Under the pieces are notes generated by a model. The model saw nothing but the letters and a program-made list of their open reading frames with translations, was not told where the DNA came from and did not search any database. Source: a bacterium (lineage in GTDB: Bacteria; Bdellovibrionota; Bacteriovoracia; Bacteriovoracales; Bacteriovoracaceae). From it: a stretch of 53,767 nt of DNA. The stretch is from positions 1-53,767 of the forward strand of contig JAUHVL010000023.1 in NCBI GenBank assembly GCA_030425045.1. Reading direction: 5' to 3'. A program made the position numbers and the translations under genes. Positions 16,028-24,692 of the stretch are shown here, in pieces; position 1 is the first letter of the stretch; every line of letters begins with the position of its first letter.

Positions 16028-17212
16028 ATGAAAAAACAGATCGCACTTGCAACTACAGCTGCTGCGCTTCTCTCTACAGGTGCCTATGCATCTAAAGCGA
16101 GAATGCAAGCACTTGGACAAGACACTCAACGTGGTTCTTATTTCTTGAACGATTCAAGAAATGTATTCAGAAACGCTGCCGGTGTTGCTTCAATGAACAA
16201 TTACATGATCACTGAATGGGGTACTCAGAACAATGCTGAAGATTCTCATGGTGGTGAATCGCCAGAAGGTGGTATCTTTAGAAACGCTGGCTCTTATAGC
16301 TACGGTCTATACTTTGGTTCTGACGTAGGATCTCAAGATAACCGTAGAACTGCTGCAACTGCTACAGGTTATGCTGGAAGTACAGCTACTTTTGGTGGTT
16401 TCGGTAACACAGCTCTTGCTGACCGTGCTAACGAACTTGATCTTTTCTTTGGTGGAGACATGGGCGTTGAGTGGGGAGCTAGACTTTCTTATCACAGAAC
16501 TGCTGAAGGATTCGCTACTAAAACAAGCGGATGGGGACTTGGTCTTGGTATGAACATGGGTGACCTTGGTGCATACTTAAACTTAGGTCTTAAGGACGAG
16601 AGTGAGAACACTCCTACAACTGGTGGTTTAATGACGTGGGAAGCTGATACTGCTATCAATATTGGTGTTGACTATGACTGGAATGCTTGGACATTCTATG
16701 CTGAGTACGACACTCTTGGATTTGAGTATGCTTCAAACCCTCAAATTGCTAAAAATACTTCTGAGCAAAAAACTATCACAGTTGGTGCTGGTCACGTTCA
16801 CGAGGTAAGTTCAACTTCAATTGTTGCAACTGAAGTTCACTATAAGAACATCAAGGCTGAAGACAAAGATGGTTCAGTTACTACTAACGGAACTACAGAG
16901 CTCAAGACTAACTACATTAATTTAGCTCTAGCTTATGAGACTGATGCTACTTCTTGGTTAACTCTAAGAGGATCAATCATGCAAAGAGTTCTTATGGATA
17001 GTGCTCAAACAACTGTTGGATCAACTCAAACATCAAGTACAATGAGTGACTCAACTGATGTTGCTGCTGGTGCAACTCTTAACTTTGGTAAGTTAAAAGT
17101 TGACGGTATGATCGGTACAGATGCTGCTGAAGGTTCAGCAACTCGTACAGAAAGAGCTACTCTTAGACTTGATAGTTTAATGTCTAGAGTTGGTGTACAC
17201 TACTGGTTCTAA
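16028..17212 (+). CDS. Outer-membrane beta-barrel protein, probably abundant
   Basis: The 394-residue precursor has a signal peptide (MKKQIALATTAAALLSTGAYA, cut near residue 22). It then has alternating amphipathic strands rich in Gly, Thr, Ser, Tyr and Trp, and ends VGVHYWF with the C-terminal Phe that BamA recognises. A strong AAGGAG site, a good promoter, a strong terminator and codon choice more uniform than the neighbours suggest high expression. A porin-like or structural role is inferred. There is no match I can name precisely, and TonB-box or plug-domain features are absent. Confidence 0.85.
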   Translation: MKKQIALATTAAALLSTGAYASKARMQALGQDTQRGSYFLNDSRNVFRNAAGVASMNNYMITEWGTQNNAEDSHGGESPEGGIFRNAGSYSYGLYFGSDVGSQDNRRTAATATGYAGSTATFGGFGNTALADRANELDLFFGGDMGVEWGARLSYHRTAEGFATKTSGWGLGLGMNMGDLGAYLNLGLKDESENTPTTGGLMTWEADTAINIGVDYDWNAWTFYAEYDTLGFEYASNPQIAKNTSEQKTITVGAGHVHEVSSTSIVATEVHYKNIKAEDKDGSVTTNGTTELKTNYINLALAYETDATSWLTLRGSIMQRVLMDSAQTTVGSTQTSSTMSDSTDVAAGATLNFGKLKVDGMIGTDAAEGSATRTERATLRLDSLMSRVGVHYWF

Positions 17213-17243
17213 TTTAAAACAAATTAAAAGTTTTAAATATAAA

Positions 17244-17271
17244 AACCCCGGCTAAGGCTGGGGTTTTTTTT
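17244..17271 (+). terminator. Rho-independent terminator of the outer-membrane protein gene
   Basis: AACCCCGGC and GCTGGGGTT form a 9-bp stem (one G-T pair) around TAAG, followed by eight T. It ends one base before the left inverted repeat of the transposase element. Confidence 0.93.
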
Positions 17272-17293
17272 GGTACGTCCACACTTTTGGGAC
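17272..17293 (+). repeat. Left terminal inverted repeat
   Basis: It begins GGTACGTCCACAC and ends TTTTGGGAC. All 22 positions are complementary to the right copy. The internal GTCC and GGAC can pair. Confidence 0.88.
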
Positions 17294-17301
17294 TGACTGT
17301 G

Positions 17302-17895
17302 TTAATAATTTCTCTTTTTAACTTCTTTGAAAATAGACTTTCTTAAGCCTTTTTTGATTTGATTCGATTTTTCGAAATCAAGTTTTTCGTTAATAAAGCT
17401 CAGATTACTTTCTAGTTGATCAAGTTTTGTAAAATCAAATGGAGTTTCAATATTATTAGATGTGTAATGAAGAGTAGAGTAAGGATAGTTTTCACACTGC
17501 TCTGTAATGCCAGCCCTTAGGGGATTTTGATAAATATATCTAAAGACATTATGAAAGTAGCGATGATTCTTTATAAGGCTCCATTTGTAATTACTTCCAA
17601 ACATTCGATTTTCTTTATTGCTTGCTATTCTGAGTAGGTCGCTAAAAGTTTTATTGAAGTGATACATAAACTGGTCAATATCATTGTTAGGGGTTCTGAT
17701 TAGGAGGTGATAATGATTTGCCATCAAAACAAATTGAGAGATTTTAGCAGGATTATTTTTCTGAGCCTTTTTAAAAGATTTAATTGCGATTATCCATACG
17801 TAATCAAGTGGAATATCAAACCATTCTTTATGATTAGACCTGGTCGTGATGTGATAAAAGTATTCTGAAGTTCTAATGAGGTTTTTTCTTGGCAT
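17302..17895 (-). CDS. REP-associated tyrosine transposase (Y1/HUH family)
   Basis: This single-strand DNA transposase nicks and rejoins DNA through a 5'-phosphotyrosine. The 197 residues show the early block HITTRSNHKEWFD, then FVLMANHYHLLIRTP with the metal-binding HUH motif His61-Tyr-His63. The late RYIYQNPLRAG holds the candidate nucleophile Tyr120 with a polar residue four positions on (Asn124), as in the family. All key residues are present, so the enzyme looks active. It lies inside the terminal inverted repeats. No tnpB-like or accessory gene accompanies it. Confidence 0.9.
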   Translation of the reverse strand: MPRKNLIRTSEYFYHITTRSNHKEWFDIPLDYVWIIAIKSFKKAQKNNPAKISQFVLMANHYHLLIRTPNNDIDQFMYHFNKTFSDLLRIASNKENRMFGSNYKWSLIKNHRYFHNVFRYIYQNPLRAGITEQCENYPYSTLHYTSNNIETPFDFTKLDQLESNLSFINEKLDFEKSNQIKKGLRKSIFKEVKKRNY

Positions 17896-17966
17896 TAGAT
17901 ATGTAAATAATAAATAGACAAGAAGTTAAACTCTATAGGTAATCTAATTCACTTATGATGCGTAAG

Positions 17967-17988
17967 GTCCCAAAAGTGTGGACGTACC
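17967..17988 (+). repeat. Right terminal inverted repeat
   Basis: It begins GTCCCAAAAGTG and ends TGGACGTACC, the exact reverse complement of 17272-17293. It lies 2 bp past the trmL stop codon. Confidence 0.88.
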
Positions 17989-17990
17989 TT

Positions 17991-18440
17991 TTAGGGGTTT
18001 TTGATTTGTCGGAGGGATTCGTAGGCTGCGGCGGTGACTGTGTTGGATAGGTTGAGGGAGCGGATGTGTTCGGAGAAGCTTGGTAGGGAATAGCTTTTTT
18101 CAATTTCAACGACTTCTTTTGGTAGGCCGGAGGTTTCACTGCCAAAAACAAGGAAGCAATCTTCTTGATAGGGTGCTTGGTAATAAGTTTTTTCAGCAAA
18201 CCGGCTGAAGTAAATCAGGTTTTCAGGATTGGTTTTATTGAGAAAGTCATTCCAGTTTTCGTATTCGTAAAGTTGAACATGTTTCCAATAATCAAGACCT
18301 GCTCTTCTTACGGCTTTTTCAGAGAGATCAAAAGAGATGGGATGAATGATATGGAGCTTGAGCCCTAGGGCAACACAGGTTCGACCAATGGTACCTGTGT
18401 TGCCGGGAATTTCAGGACAATATAAAACGATATTAAACAC
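17991..18440 (-). CDS. trmL: tRNA (cytidine/uridine-34-2'-O)-methyltransferase TrmL
   Basis: TrmL, a SPOUT enzyme, methylates the 2'-O of the wobble base of certain tRNA-Leu species. The 149 residues show the family blocks in order: LYCPEIPGNTGTIGRTC, RRAGLDYW, LVFGSETSGLP and the knot segment SLNLSNTVTAAAYE. The start is GTG at 18440, overlapping the pepA stop by 8 bp. The stop falls about seven residues earlier than in the E. coli protein, directly next to the transposase element. A slight C-terminal trimming by the insertion is therefore possible. The catalytic core is complete. Confidence 0.93.
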   Translation of the reverse strand: MFNIVLYCPEIPGNTGTIGRTCVALGLKLHIIHPISFDLSEKAVRRAGLDYWKHVQLYEYENWNDFLNKTNPENLIYFSRFAEKTYYQAPYQEDCFLVFGSETSGLPKEVVEIEKSYSLPSFSEHIRSLNLSNTVTAAAYESLRQIKNP

Positions 18441-19947
18441 TTTTTAAATATTCTACTAATGTACGAACCATAATTCCTGAGCCACCTTTTGAGGGACAGT
18501 AAGGAAGGTGAGATTGGCTATCGCCACAACCTGCGATGTCGAGGTGTGCCCAAGAGATTCCTTCTCCTACAAAGTTTTCAAGGAAGGCAGCAGCTTTGGC
18601 CGTTCCACCAAATCCGCTTTTGCCAATATTTTGAAGATCAGCAATTGGTGATTTCATATCATCACGCCACTCTTGAATAATAGGAAGTTGCCAAATATAT
18701 TCATCTGTCGCTTTAGCAGCTTTTTCAAGTTTATCTTTTAGTTTTTCATCATTACCCATAAGTCCACAAACTTCAGTTCCAAGGGCAACCAAGCAAGCTC
18801 CCGTCAAAGTCGCGGCATCAATAATAGCGTTTGGCTTTAGGTCACTGGCATAACTTAAAACGTCACCGAGAACGAGTCTTCCTTCGGCGTCAGTATTGAG
18901 AATCTCAACAGTTTTACCATTTCTCGCTGTAACAATACTGTCTGGGTAAGTCGCTTGATTATTAACGGCGTTATCGGTCATCCCAAGAAAACATGAGATT
19001 TGTACAGGAAGTTCTAATAAAACAGCAGCTCTAAAAGCGGCATAAACAGTTGCTGAACCACCCATATCAAACTTCATATTTACCATCGATTTCGATGGCT
19101 TAAGTGAATAACCACCAGAATCAAAAGTTAAACCTTTACCAACAAAGGCAATATGCTTTGTATTTTTTGTTTTCTTGGCAGGAGTATAAGTCAGGTGAAC
19201 AAGTCTTGGTTGGTAGTTTGAGGCGCTATTAACCGAAAGAAACATTCCCATTTTCTCTTTTTTAAGCTCTGGCTTTCCAAGAATTTTAACCTTAACTCTT
19301 TTAAGGTTCTTCTTAACATCAGCTTCAATTCTTTTTGCATAGCTTTCAGAGTGAAGCTCGTTCGGTGGAGCATTGACGAGGTCACGACAAAGGTTTACCG
19401 AGTCTGCGACTTTGATGGCCGAGTCGACGGCAGCCTCCGCTTTTTTTCCAGCGGACTTTTTAGTTTTTGTTTCTAAAGTAACACCTTCAAGTTTGATGGG
19501 ATTAGGTGCTGTTTTATAGTCGTGGCAAAGGTAATTCGTAAGAACCAGTGACTCTGTCACGAGATAAGCTGTTCTTTCAAGACCACCTTTTACTAACATC
19601 GTGTCGAGATTGATTCCGATACTTGAAACCGTTTTGTGCTGTGACTTAAGCATATTGGCGATAGCCTTTCTTAAGCCTTCATCGTTGAGCTTTGATTTTT
19701 CACCAAGACCGATCGCTAAAATTCTTTGACCATCAAAGTCAAAAGAATAAGACTGACCAGCAGATCCATCAAAATGATGACCGGTATTAAGCTCTTTATA
19801 AGTGATTTGATATTCTTTAGGCCAAGTAGAGGTAATGGCCGACTTTTCTTCTTTTTTGCCTTTGGTTGTTTTCTTTTGAAAAGCACCAACAACGATGATT
19901 TCTTGCTCACTAGCTGTGGTAACATTAAACTGAATTGAGATATCCAT
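18433..19947 (-). CDS. pepA: Leucyl aminopeptidase (M17 family)
   Basis: This cytosolic hexameric two-metal exopeptidase removes N-terminal residues, preferring leucine. The N-terminal macrodomain-like region covers about 1-170. The catalytic domain shows GKGLTFDSGGYSLKPS (metal Lys/Asp), KFDMGGSATVY, and the M17 signature NTDAEGRLVLGD. The length of 504 is normal. The first gene of a two-gene unit with trmL; AGGAG lies before the ATG. It fits a lifestyle based on recycling peptides, which is inference. Confidence 0.96.
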   Translation of the reverse strand: MDISIQFNVTTASEQEIIVVGAFQKKTTKGKKEEKSAITSTWPKEYQITYKELNTGHHFDGSAGQSYSFDFDGQRILAIGLGEKSKLNDEGLRKAIANMLKSQHKTVSSIGINLDTMLVKGGLERTAYLVTESLVLTNYLCHDYKTAPNPIKLEGVTLETKTKKSAGKKAEAAVDSAIKVADSVNLCRDLVNAPPNELHSESYAKRIEADVKKNLKRVKVKILGKPELKKEKMGMFLSVNSASNYQPRLVHLTYTPAKKTKNTKHIAFVGKGLTFDSGGYSLKPSKSMVNMKFDMGGSATVYAAFRAAVLLELPVQISCFLGMTDNAVNNQATYPDSIVTARNGKTVEILNTDAEGRLVLGDVLSYASDLKPNAIIDAATLTGACLVALGTEVCGLMGNDEKLKDKLEKAAKATDEYIWQLPIIQEWRDDMKSPIADLQNIGKSGFGGTAKAAAFLENFVGEGISWAHLDIAGCGDSQSHLPYCPSKGGSGIMVRTLVEYLKSV

Positions 19948-20019
19948 AAAATTCTCCTGGGATGTGAAAATAAAAGATGGATTAAACTATCAATAATGAC
20001 GGAGTTTGTCTAAAAGACC

Positions 20020-21189
20020 ATGTTTAAAATCACTCAACGCTATCTTGCTTCAACATTTATTCTCCCTTTTGTCTTGAGTACTGTTTTTTTCATTACCTTT
20101 TTATTAATTTTTAAACTCTTTAGTCTTATTCGAATTGTGACTAATAAGGGTGTGGAGATTTGGGTTGTTTTTGAACTGATGGGGCATATCGCTCTCTCCT
20201 TTATTCCTATGGCCGTTCCGCTGTCTGTACTTTTTGCGACTATGTATACGCTTAATAAAATGTCTGAAGATTCTGAAATTGTTGCAATGCGATCTTTTGG
20301 CCTAACGAAATTACAATTATTCACTCCCTTTTTAATTCTCGGCTTCATCGTTGCTGTTTTAACTAACACAATGGGGCGAGAAATGATTCCTTACTCTAAG
20401 ACGCTGTTTAAAAATACGATTATCCAGCTAACGTCTAAAGGGATGATGACGGATATTAAAGCGGGACAATTTTTTACAGAAATTCCCAAGGTCACTCTCT
20501 TTGCAGAGGATGTGAAAGGTAATGGTAATATTTTGCATGAAGTTTTTATCCGTATGGATAATGATAACGGACTTGAGCAACTTATTTATGCTGAAAAAGG
20601 TGTGTTGATTAAGCAGAGTATCAGTGAATATCTTACTCCTTCGATGAGACTTCATCTTACCAATGGAAATATTGTTAAAAGAAATTCTCAAAAACAAGAA
20701 GTTGAAAAAGTTTTATTTGAGCAATACGACTTTCCTATAGTCTCTGGTGGAGACCTTTATGGCTTTGTAACGAAAGATAGTATGCGTACAAATAATGAAC
20801 TTAAAGAGGTTATCAATCAGTATCGTAAGGACAAAGAAAATATCGAAATTGATGGAGTTGCTGAACACGAAAGAGGAGCTTACGGTGGTATTATCGAAAG
20901 ACTTCCTCGGAGTGAGTTAGAGTACTGGGGAAGAATTAATGCTGGTATTCAGATTTTAACTTTTGTTTTAATTGGCTTTGGGCTTGGGATTAAAAAGGGA
21001 AGAGGACGGACACGTAACTCTGGAGTGATGGGTCTGGTCGTTTTAACAACATATTATGCACTCTTTTTTCTTGGTATCAGTATGGCAAGAAAACAGCAAA
21101 TCCCAACGATCGCTGCTGTTTTTGCACCGACATTGATCGCGGCAATCATTGGATCTTATTTTTATCGTAAAGTTGATTGGTTAAGCTAA
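20020..21189 (+). CDS. LptF/LptG family permease of the LPS transport system
   Basis: LptF and LptG form the membrane channel of the LptB2FG ABC complex that extracts LPS from the inner membrane. This 389-residue protein has the YjgP/YjgQ layout. Three membrane segments come first, with SEDSEIVAMRSFG as the coupling helix that contacts LptB. A periplasmic beta-jellyroll of about 130 residues follows (DIKAGQFFTEIPKVTLFAEDV), then three more membrane segments. No second permease or lptB is adjacent. I cannot decide between F and G. Confidence 0.9.
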   Translation: MFKITQRYLASTFILPFVLSTVFFITFLLIFKLFSLIRIVTNKGVEIWVVFELMGHIALSFIPMAVPLSVLFATMYTLNKMSEDSEIVAMRSFGLTKLQLFTPFLILGFIVAVLTNTMGREMIPYSKTLFKNTIIQLTSKGMMTDIKAGQFFTEIPKVTLFAEDVKGNGNILHEVFIRMDNDNGLEQLIYAEKGVLIKQSISEYLTPSMRLHLTNGNIVKRNSQKQEVEKVLFEQYDFPIVSGGDLYGFVTKDSMRTNNELKEVINQYRKDKENIEIDGVAEHERGAYGGIIERLPRSELEYWGRINAGIQILTFVLIGFGLGIKKGRGRTRNSGVMGLVVLTTYYALFFLGISMARKQQIPTIAAVFAPTLIAAIIGSYFYRKVDWLS

Positions 21190-22632
21190 TTAGAACTGAT
21201 CAGAAGTTTCTACTGTCCCATCTCTCTTATAAATAAAAAGTGGAAGTTTATACTTTGTTCCGTTTTCTTGTGGGAATACTAAACTCTTAACTCCCGAGGC
21301 AGACGTCAGCTTTAACGGCTTATTGTTGAGAAAAATTTCAATGGCGTTAATATTTCCTAAGAACAATCTAATTTCTTTTCCTCTAATTAATAAATTTCGT
21401 CCTTCTTTGAGAACAAACTTTTTGATGGGCTTGTCGTCAGACTTATATGTTAACCAACTATTACCTTTGGATGCCTTGATAAAAACATTTTGATAGCCAG
21501 CAATAATCGCATTTTTAAAGCGACTTGGAATCATTTCATCAATTTGATCTTCTGTTTTGGTTAAATCGACGGCATAAAGGTCACCTGTTATTGGAGTAAA
21601 TTCAATCTTTTTTTCTTCCTCTTCTTTTGTCTCTGCTTTTTTCTCTTCTTTCTTTTCTACGACTTTAACTTCTTCTTTTTTGACTTCGACTGGCTTTACT
21701 TCCTCTTTTTTTAGTTCAGGTTTTGTTTGAACAACTTCCTCTTTCTTTTTGGCGACAGGTGGAGGAGTTTCTATTTTTACTTCAACGGTTTGCTCAGGTG
21801 TTTCTGTCGTATTCTCTTCTGTGTCGGTAAGAGCTTCTTTTTTTAAAGGCGTTTGAGAAGTGACGACTTTAATCGCTGGAGTTTCAACGGGAGCTTGGAC
21901 GACTTTCTTTTCGTCATTTGAGCGTGTGAAAAGAAAAATCCCCGCACTGATACCGATAAAAGCAATAAAGAAAATAAGATATTTTAAATTGAACTGTTGT
22001 TTAGGTTCTTGAATGGGTGAAACATGAGACTCTAGGACGACTGGGTTTTTACCTGAATCGTAATGTTTTCTAGCGAGATCTAAGCAATGCTCTTGATCAA
22101 GCCCTAACGTTTTTGCATAGCTTTTCACATACCCATAAACATAAGTTTTATTGGGAAGCTTTGAAAAATTATCATCCTCAAGATATTCAAGGTTGGTATG
22201 ACTAATTTTAGTATTTTGAGAAATATTTTTTAGACTAACACCTTTTTTGATTCGTTCATTTTTAAAGTATGAACCAAGAGTTAAATCTTGATTTGGTGAG
22301 TGTTCTTCGTTGGCCATTTCCATATGTTCTTCTTTATTTTCGTTATCGTTTAGATTCTCTGATGAAATCTCTTCCATTGATGATAAGTTTTGAGAGGAAG
22401 AAAAGTCTGTCGTAATATTTTCTCGATCTATCTTTATGCCCGAAAGAGTTCCGTCGAAAGAAGCATTTTCGAAGCTTGTTCTCTTTTCAATATTTTGTTG
22501 TTCTGAGGTGAGTTCACTTACAGATGGCATTGAAATACTTTCTTCAACATTTCCCATAAAGGTTTCGTTTGAGCTTTCTCCATTTTGAGAATGCTTCTTA
22601 CGATTTGAGTTTGTTTTGCGTCTTTTTGCCAT
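21190..22632 (-). CDS. RodZ-like protein: HTH domain, membrane segment, C-terminal DUF4115-type domain
   Basis: RodZ-type proteins link MreB filaments to the cell-wall elongation machine. Here a Cro/Xre-like helix-turn-helix spans about 118-183, including LGSYFKNERIKKGVSLKNIS and YVYGYVKSYAKTLGL. A membrane segment lies at about 217-236. A Lys/Glu/Pro/Val-rich linker to about 345 and a C-terminal beta domain ending with residues on ligand-type strands complete it. Unusually, 115 acidic, Ser-rich residues precede the HTH. The ATG lies 2 bp after the stop of the TPR lipoprotein gene, so the two are coupled. Confidence 0.82.
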   Translation of the reverse strand: MAKRRKTNSNRKKHSQNGESSNETFMGNVEESISMPSVSELTSEQQNIEKRTSFENASFDGTLSGIKIDRENITTDFSSSQNLSSMEEISSENLNDNENKEEHMEMANEEHSPNQDLTLGSYFKNERIKKGVSLKNISQNTKISHTNLEYLEDDNFSKLPNKTYVYGYVKSYAKTLGLDQEHCLDLARKHYDSGKNPVVLESHVSPIQEPKQQFNLKYLIFFIAFIGISAGIFLFTRSNDEKKVVQAPVETPAIKVVTSQTPLKKEALTDTEENTTETPEQTVEVKIETPPPVAKKKEEVVQTKPELKKEEVKPVEVKKEEVKVVEKKEEKKAETKEEEEKKIEFTPITGDLYAVDLTKTEDQIDEMIPSRFKNAIIAGYQNVFIKASKGNSWLTYKSDDKPIKKFVLKEGRNLLIRGKEIRLFLGNINAIEIFLNNKPLKLTSASGVKSLVFPQENGTKYKLPLFIYKRDGTVETSDQF

Positions 22633-22634
22633 AT

Positions 22635-23504
22635 TTAAAATTTAATAGATTCTACTTCTTTTCTTTTTGGTTGGAAGTTTTCTCGTTTAGGTTTTCTCGT
22701 CATCTTCCGAATGTTTCTTTGCTTTTTTCTCATCTGAGTTATATTGATGGTTCTCAATTTCCTCTTAGACCAAACGGCTTCAGAAGACTCTGGAAAACTA
22801 CTTATGATTTCTTTAAATTTGAATAACGCTCTTTGGTGCTCATTTAATTTAAGAAGAGCATCGGCAACTTGATAATGTGGTTTGGGATCATTCACACAGG
22901 TTCCACTAGATGCTTTTTTAAAATACTCTAGTGACTGATGGTATTCTCTTTTTTGATTTGCAATAAGCCCAAGTTGATAGAAAGAAGGACAGTAACCATC
23001 ATTTTCTTTAACTGACTTTAATAGATTTGCAATGGCTTTGTCTGTTCTTTTGTAAACCAAATCGATGAGTGCAAGATTATAATAAACACGATGCTGAAGT
23101 GGATAAGTAAGATCTTTCAAAACTGTAAGATATTCTTGCTTAGCCTTCCCGTATTGTTTCTCATGCATATAAATTGAGCCGAGGTTATTACGGGCATCAC
23201 TATTTTTGGGATCGATTCTAAGAGCTCTATTGAGATGCTCTTTAGCTTTAGGAATATTGTTTTTAAAAAAATAGGCCATCCCTAAATTGTTGTGGGCCTT
23301 AGGATTGCTATCATCGTATTCAATTGATTTAAGAAGATTCTTGAGAGCAGCTGTATAGTCTTTGATAATTAAAGCACGTGATCCATGAACGTAATAAAGT
23401 TCAGCTTTTTTTTCTTTAGGGGATTTTACTCCAGGAGTATTTGTGGCACACCCCGTCAGGGCGATAAATAAAGCAATGAGGATGGTAAAATTTAATTTCT
23501 TCAT
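22635..23504 (-). CDS. TPR-repeat lipoprotein, PilF/PilW-like
   Basis: A lipoprotein signal ends in LTGC at residue 19. At least four tetratricopeptide repeats follow, with NPKAHNNLGMAYFFKNNIPKA and DARNNLGSIYMHEKQYGKA as the clearest. The fold resembles PilF/PilW, the pilotin that places the type IV pilus secretin in the outer membrane, but a general scaffold role is equally possible. The C-terminus is strongly basic (RKKQRNIRKMTRKPKRE), unlike PilF. It is directly upstream of the RodZ-like gene. Confidence 0.8.
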   Translation of the reverse strand: MKKLNFTILIALFIALTGCATNTPGVKSPKEKKAELYYVHGSRALIIKDYTAALKNLLKSIEYDDSNPKAHNNLGMAYFFKNNIPKAKEHLNRALRIDPKNSDARNNLGSIYMHEKQYGKAKQEYLTVLKDLTYPLQHRVYYNLALIDLVYKRTDKAIANLLKSVKENDGYCPSFYQLGLIANQKREYHQSLEYFKKASSGTCVNDPKPHYQVADALLKLNEHQRALFKFKEIISSFPESSEAVWSKRKLRTINITQMRKKQRNIRKMTRKPKRENFQPKRKEVESIKF

Positions 23505-23563
23505 AGGATTTATTGTAAGGACTCACCACTTGAAGATCAACATTTCTGTCAATGTATTTTGAG

Positions 23564-24673
23564 CTATTTTCGAGTTAAAAAAGTGAGGACTTCAAGGTGA
23601 TGTGTCCCTGGAAAAAAATCAAAAAATTCAATCTCTCGAACTGAAAATTTATCTTTTACTTTGAGTAAATCTCGAATCATGTTTGGGTAAAAACAAGAGA
23701 TGTAAATGATATGTTTAAAGTCAAATTGAAGGCAAAATTCATTGATATTTTTTAATCCACTTCGGGGAGGATCAATAATTAGGAGATCAAACTCCTTTGG
23801 CATGAGAGTGCTCAAATTCTGTATCGCTTTTTTGTGATAAATATTTTGTGAGATAAAAGTTTGGCCCTCTTTAGACTCAGGAAGGTTGTCATAGTTATCT
23901 ATAATCCATGAGTTATATGTACTTTTAACAGAAGAAAGATTTCCATTACCACCAAACAAGTCCATAACCGACCGTGGAGAACATTCATCAATAATGCTTG
24001 AAACTTTTTGGAGAAGGAGTTTGTTTGACGCGTCATTAACTTGAGTAAAGCCTCCTGAGGCATAATGTTCATTGAAAAAAAGCTCAACTTTGTCATCTCT
24101 TTGTTGAAGCTCTAAATGTCCTTGGTTTTGTTCATTTTTAACGAGATCGATCCATGCCTGATTCTCATAAAGCGCGTTGATTTTTTGAGAAATCTTAGAC
24201 GAGGGCAGTTTGCAATGAGGTACTTCGACAATTTTGTTGGTGATATTGTTGATAAGACCCAGCTTTTTTTTCCGTAGATCATAGTGGAGCTGAACTCGGT
24301 TTCTGTAGTGGAAGCGGTTTTTGGCCGGAGTGACCTTTAGTTTTAAATTTTCGCCGAGTTTCTTTAGCTGATGTTTTGCGGCCGTCGCTTTTAAGGCCAT
24401 TTCGTTTGAGTAGTCAGTGTGTAGAAAAGAACACCCAGTACACTCTTCAAAATGTGGGCATTCGGGAACAATTCTGTTACAAGACTGCTCCAATAGATTA
24501 ACTTTTTGAGCAAACTGAACTTTTTTACTCTTTTTATAAATGATCGCTTCACCAGATTCGTCTGGTAATGTTTTAGGAATAAAACTTACTTGATCGTTAT
24601 AGTGGGAGACTCCTTGCCCAAGAGAGTCGATATGTTTGATTTTAAAAGGAATTAATTGCTCTATTTTTTGCAT
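23564..24673 (-). CDS. RlmD/TrmA-type RNA (uracil-5-)-methyltransferase
   Basis: The enzyme would methylate C5 of a uridine in rRNA or tRNA using S-adenosylmethionine. A TRAM-like N-terminus precedes the iron-sulfur cysteine cluster CPHFEECTGC (with an earlier Cys). The Rossmann domain has DLFGGNGNLS for cofactor binding, IIDPPRSGL and the nucleophile Cys in YISCFYPNM. Family members usually have SCNP here, so Phe-Tyr in place of Asn is a small deviation. The 369 residues are shorter than E. coli RlmD (433). The iron-sulfur cysteines favour RlmD over TrmA. Confidence 0.88.
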   Translation of the reverse strand: MQKIEQLIPFKIKHIDSLGQGVSHYNDQVSFIPKTLPDESGEAIIYKKSKKVQFAQKVNLLEQSCNRIVPECPHFEECTGCSFLHTDYSNEMALKATAAKHQLKKLGENLKLKVTPAKNRFHYRNRVQLHYDLRKKKLGLINNITNKIVEVPHCKLPSSKISQKINALYENQAWIDLVKNEQNQGHLELQQRDDKVELFFNEHYASGGFTQVNDASNKLLLQKVSSIIDECSPRSVMDLFGGNGNLSSVKSTYNSWIIDNYDNLPESKEGQTFISQNIYHKKAIQNLSTLMPKEFDLLIIDPPRSGLKNINEFCLQFDFKHIIYISCFYPNMIRDLLKVKDKFSVREIEFFDFFPGTHHLEVLTFLTRK

Positions 24674-24692
24674 TTTTTAACTTAGTAAGTAC

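Larger units (their letters stand above)
17272..17988. mobile_element. Y1 (HUH) transposase element with perfect 22-bp terminal inverted repeats
   Basis: A 717-bp unit contains one intact minus-strand Y1 transposase gene. It is bounded by 22-bp perfect inverted repeats at 17272-17293 and 17967-17988. Each repeat contains GTCC-N9-GGAC, a short hairpin of the kind HUH transposases bind as single-stranded DNA. It is wedged between the outer-membrane protein terminator and the trmL stop, breaking neither. It resembles REP-associated tyrosine transposases more than classical IS200. Mobility is inferred from the intact active site. Confidence 0.8.

Noticed and set aside
21600-21860. Repetitive Lys/Glu/Val/Pro codons in the RodZ-like gene.
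   Set aside because: This is a low-complexity protein linker, not a DNA repeat element.
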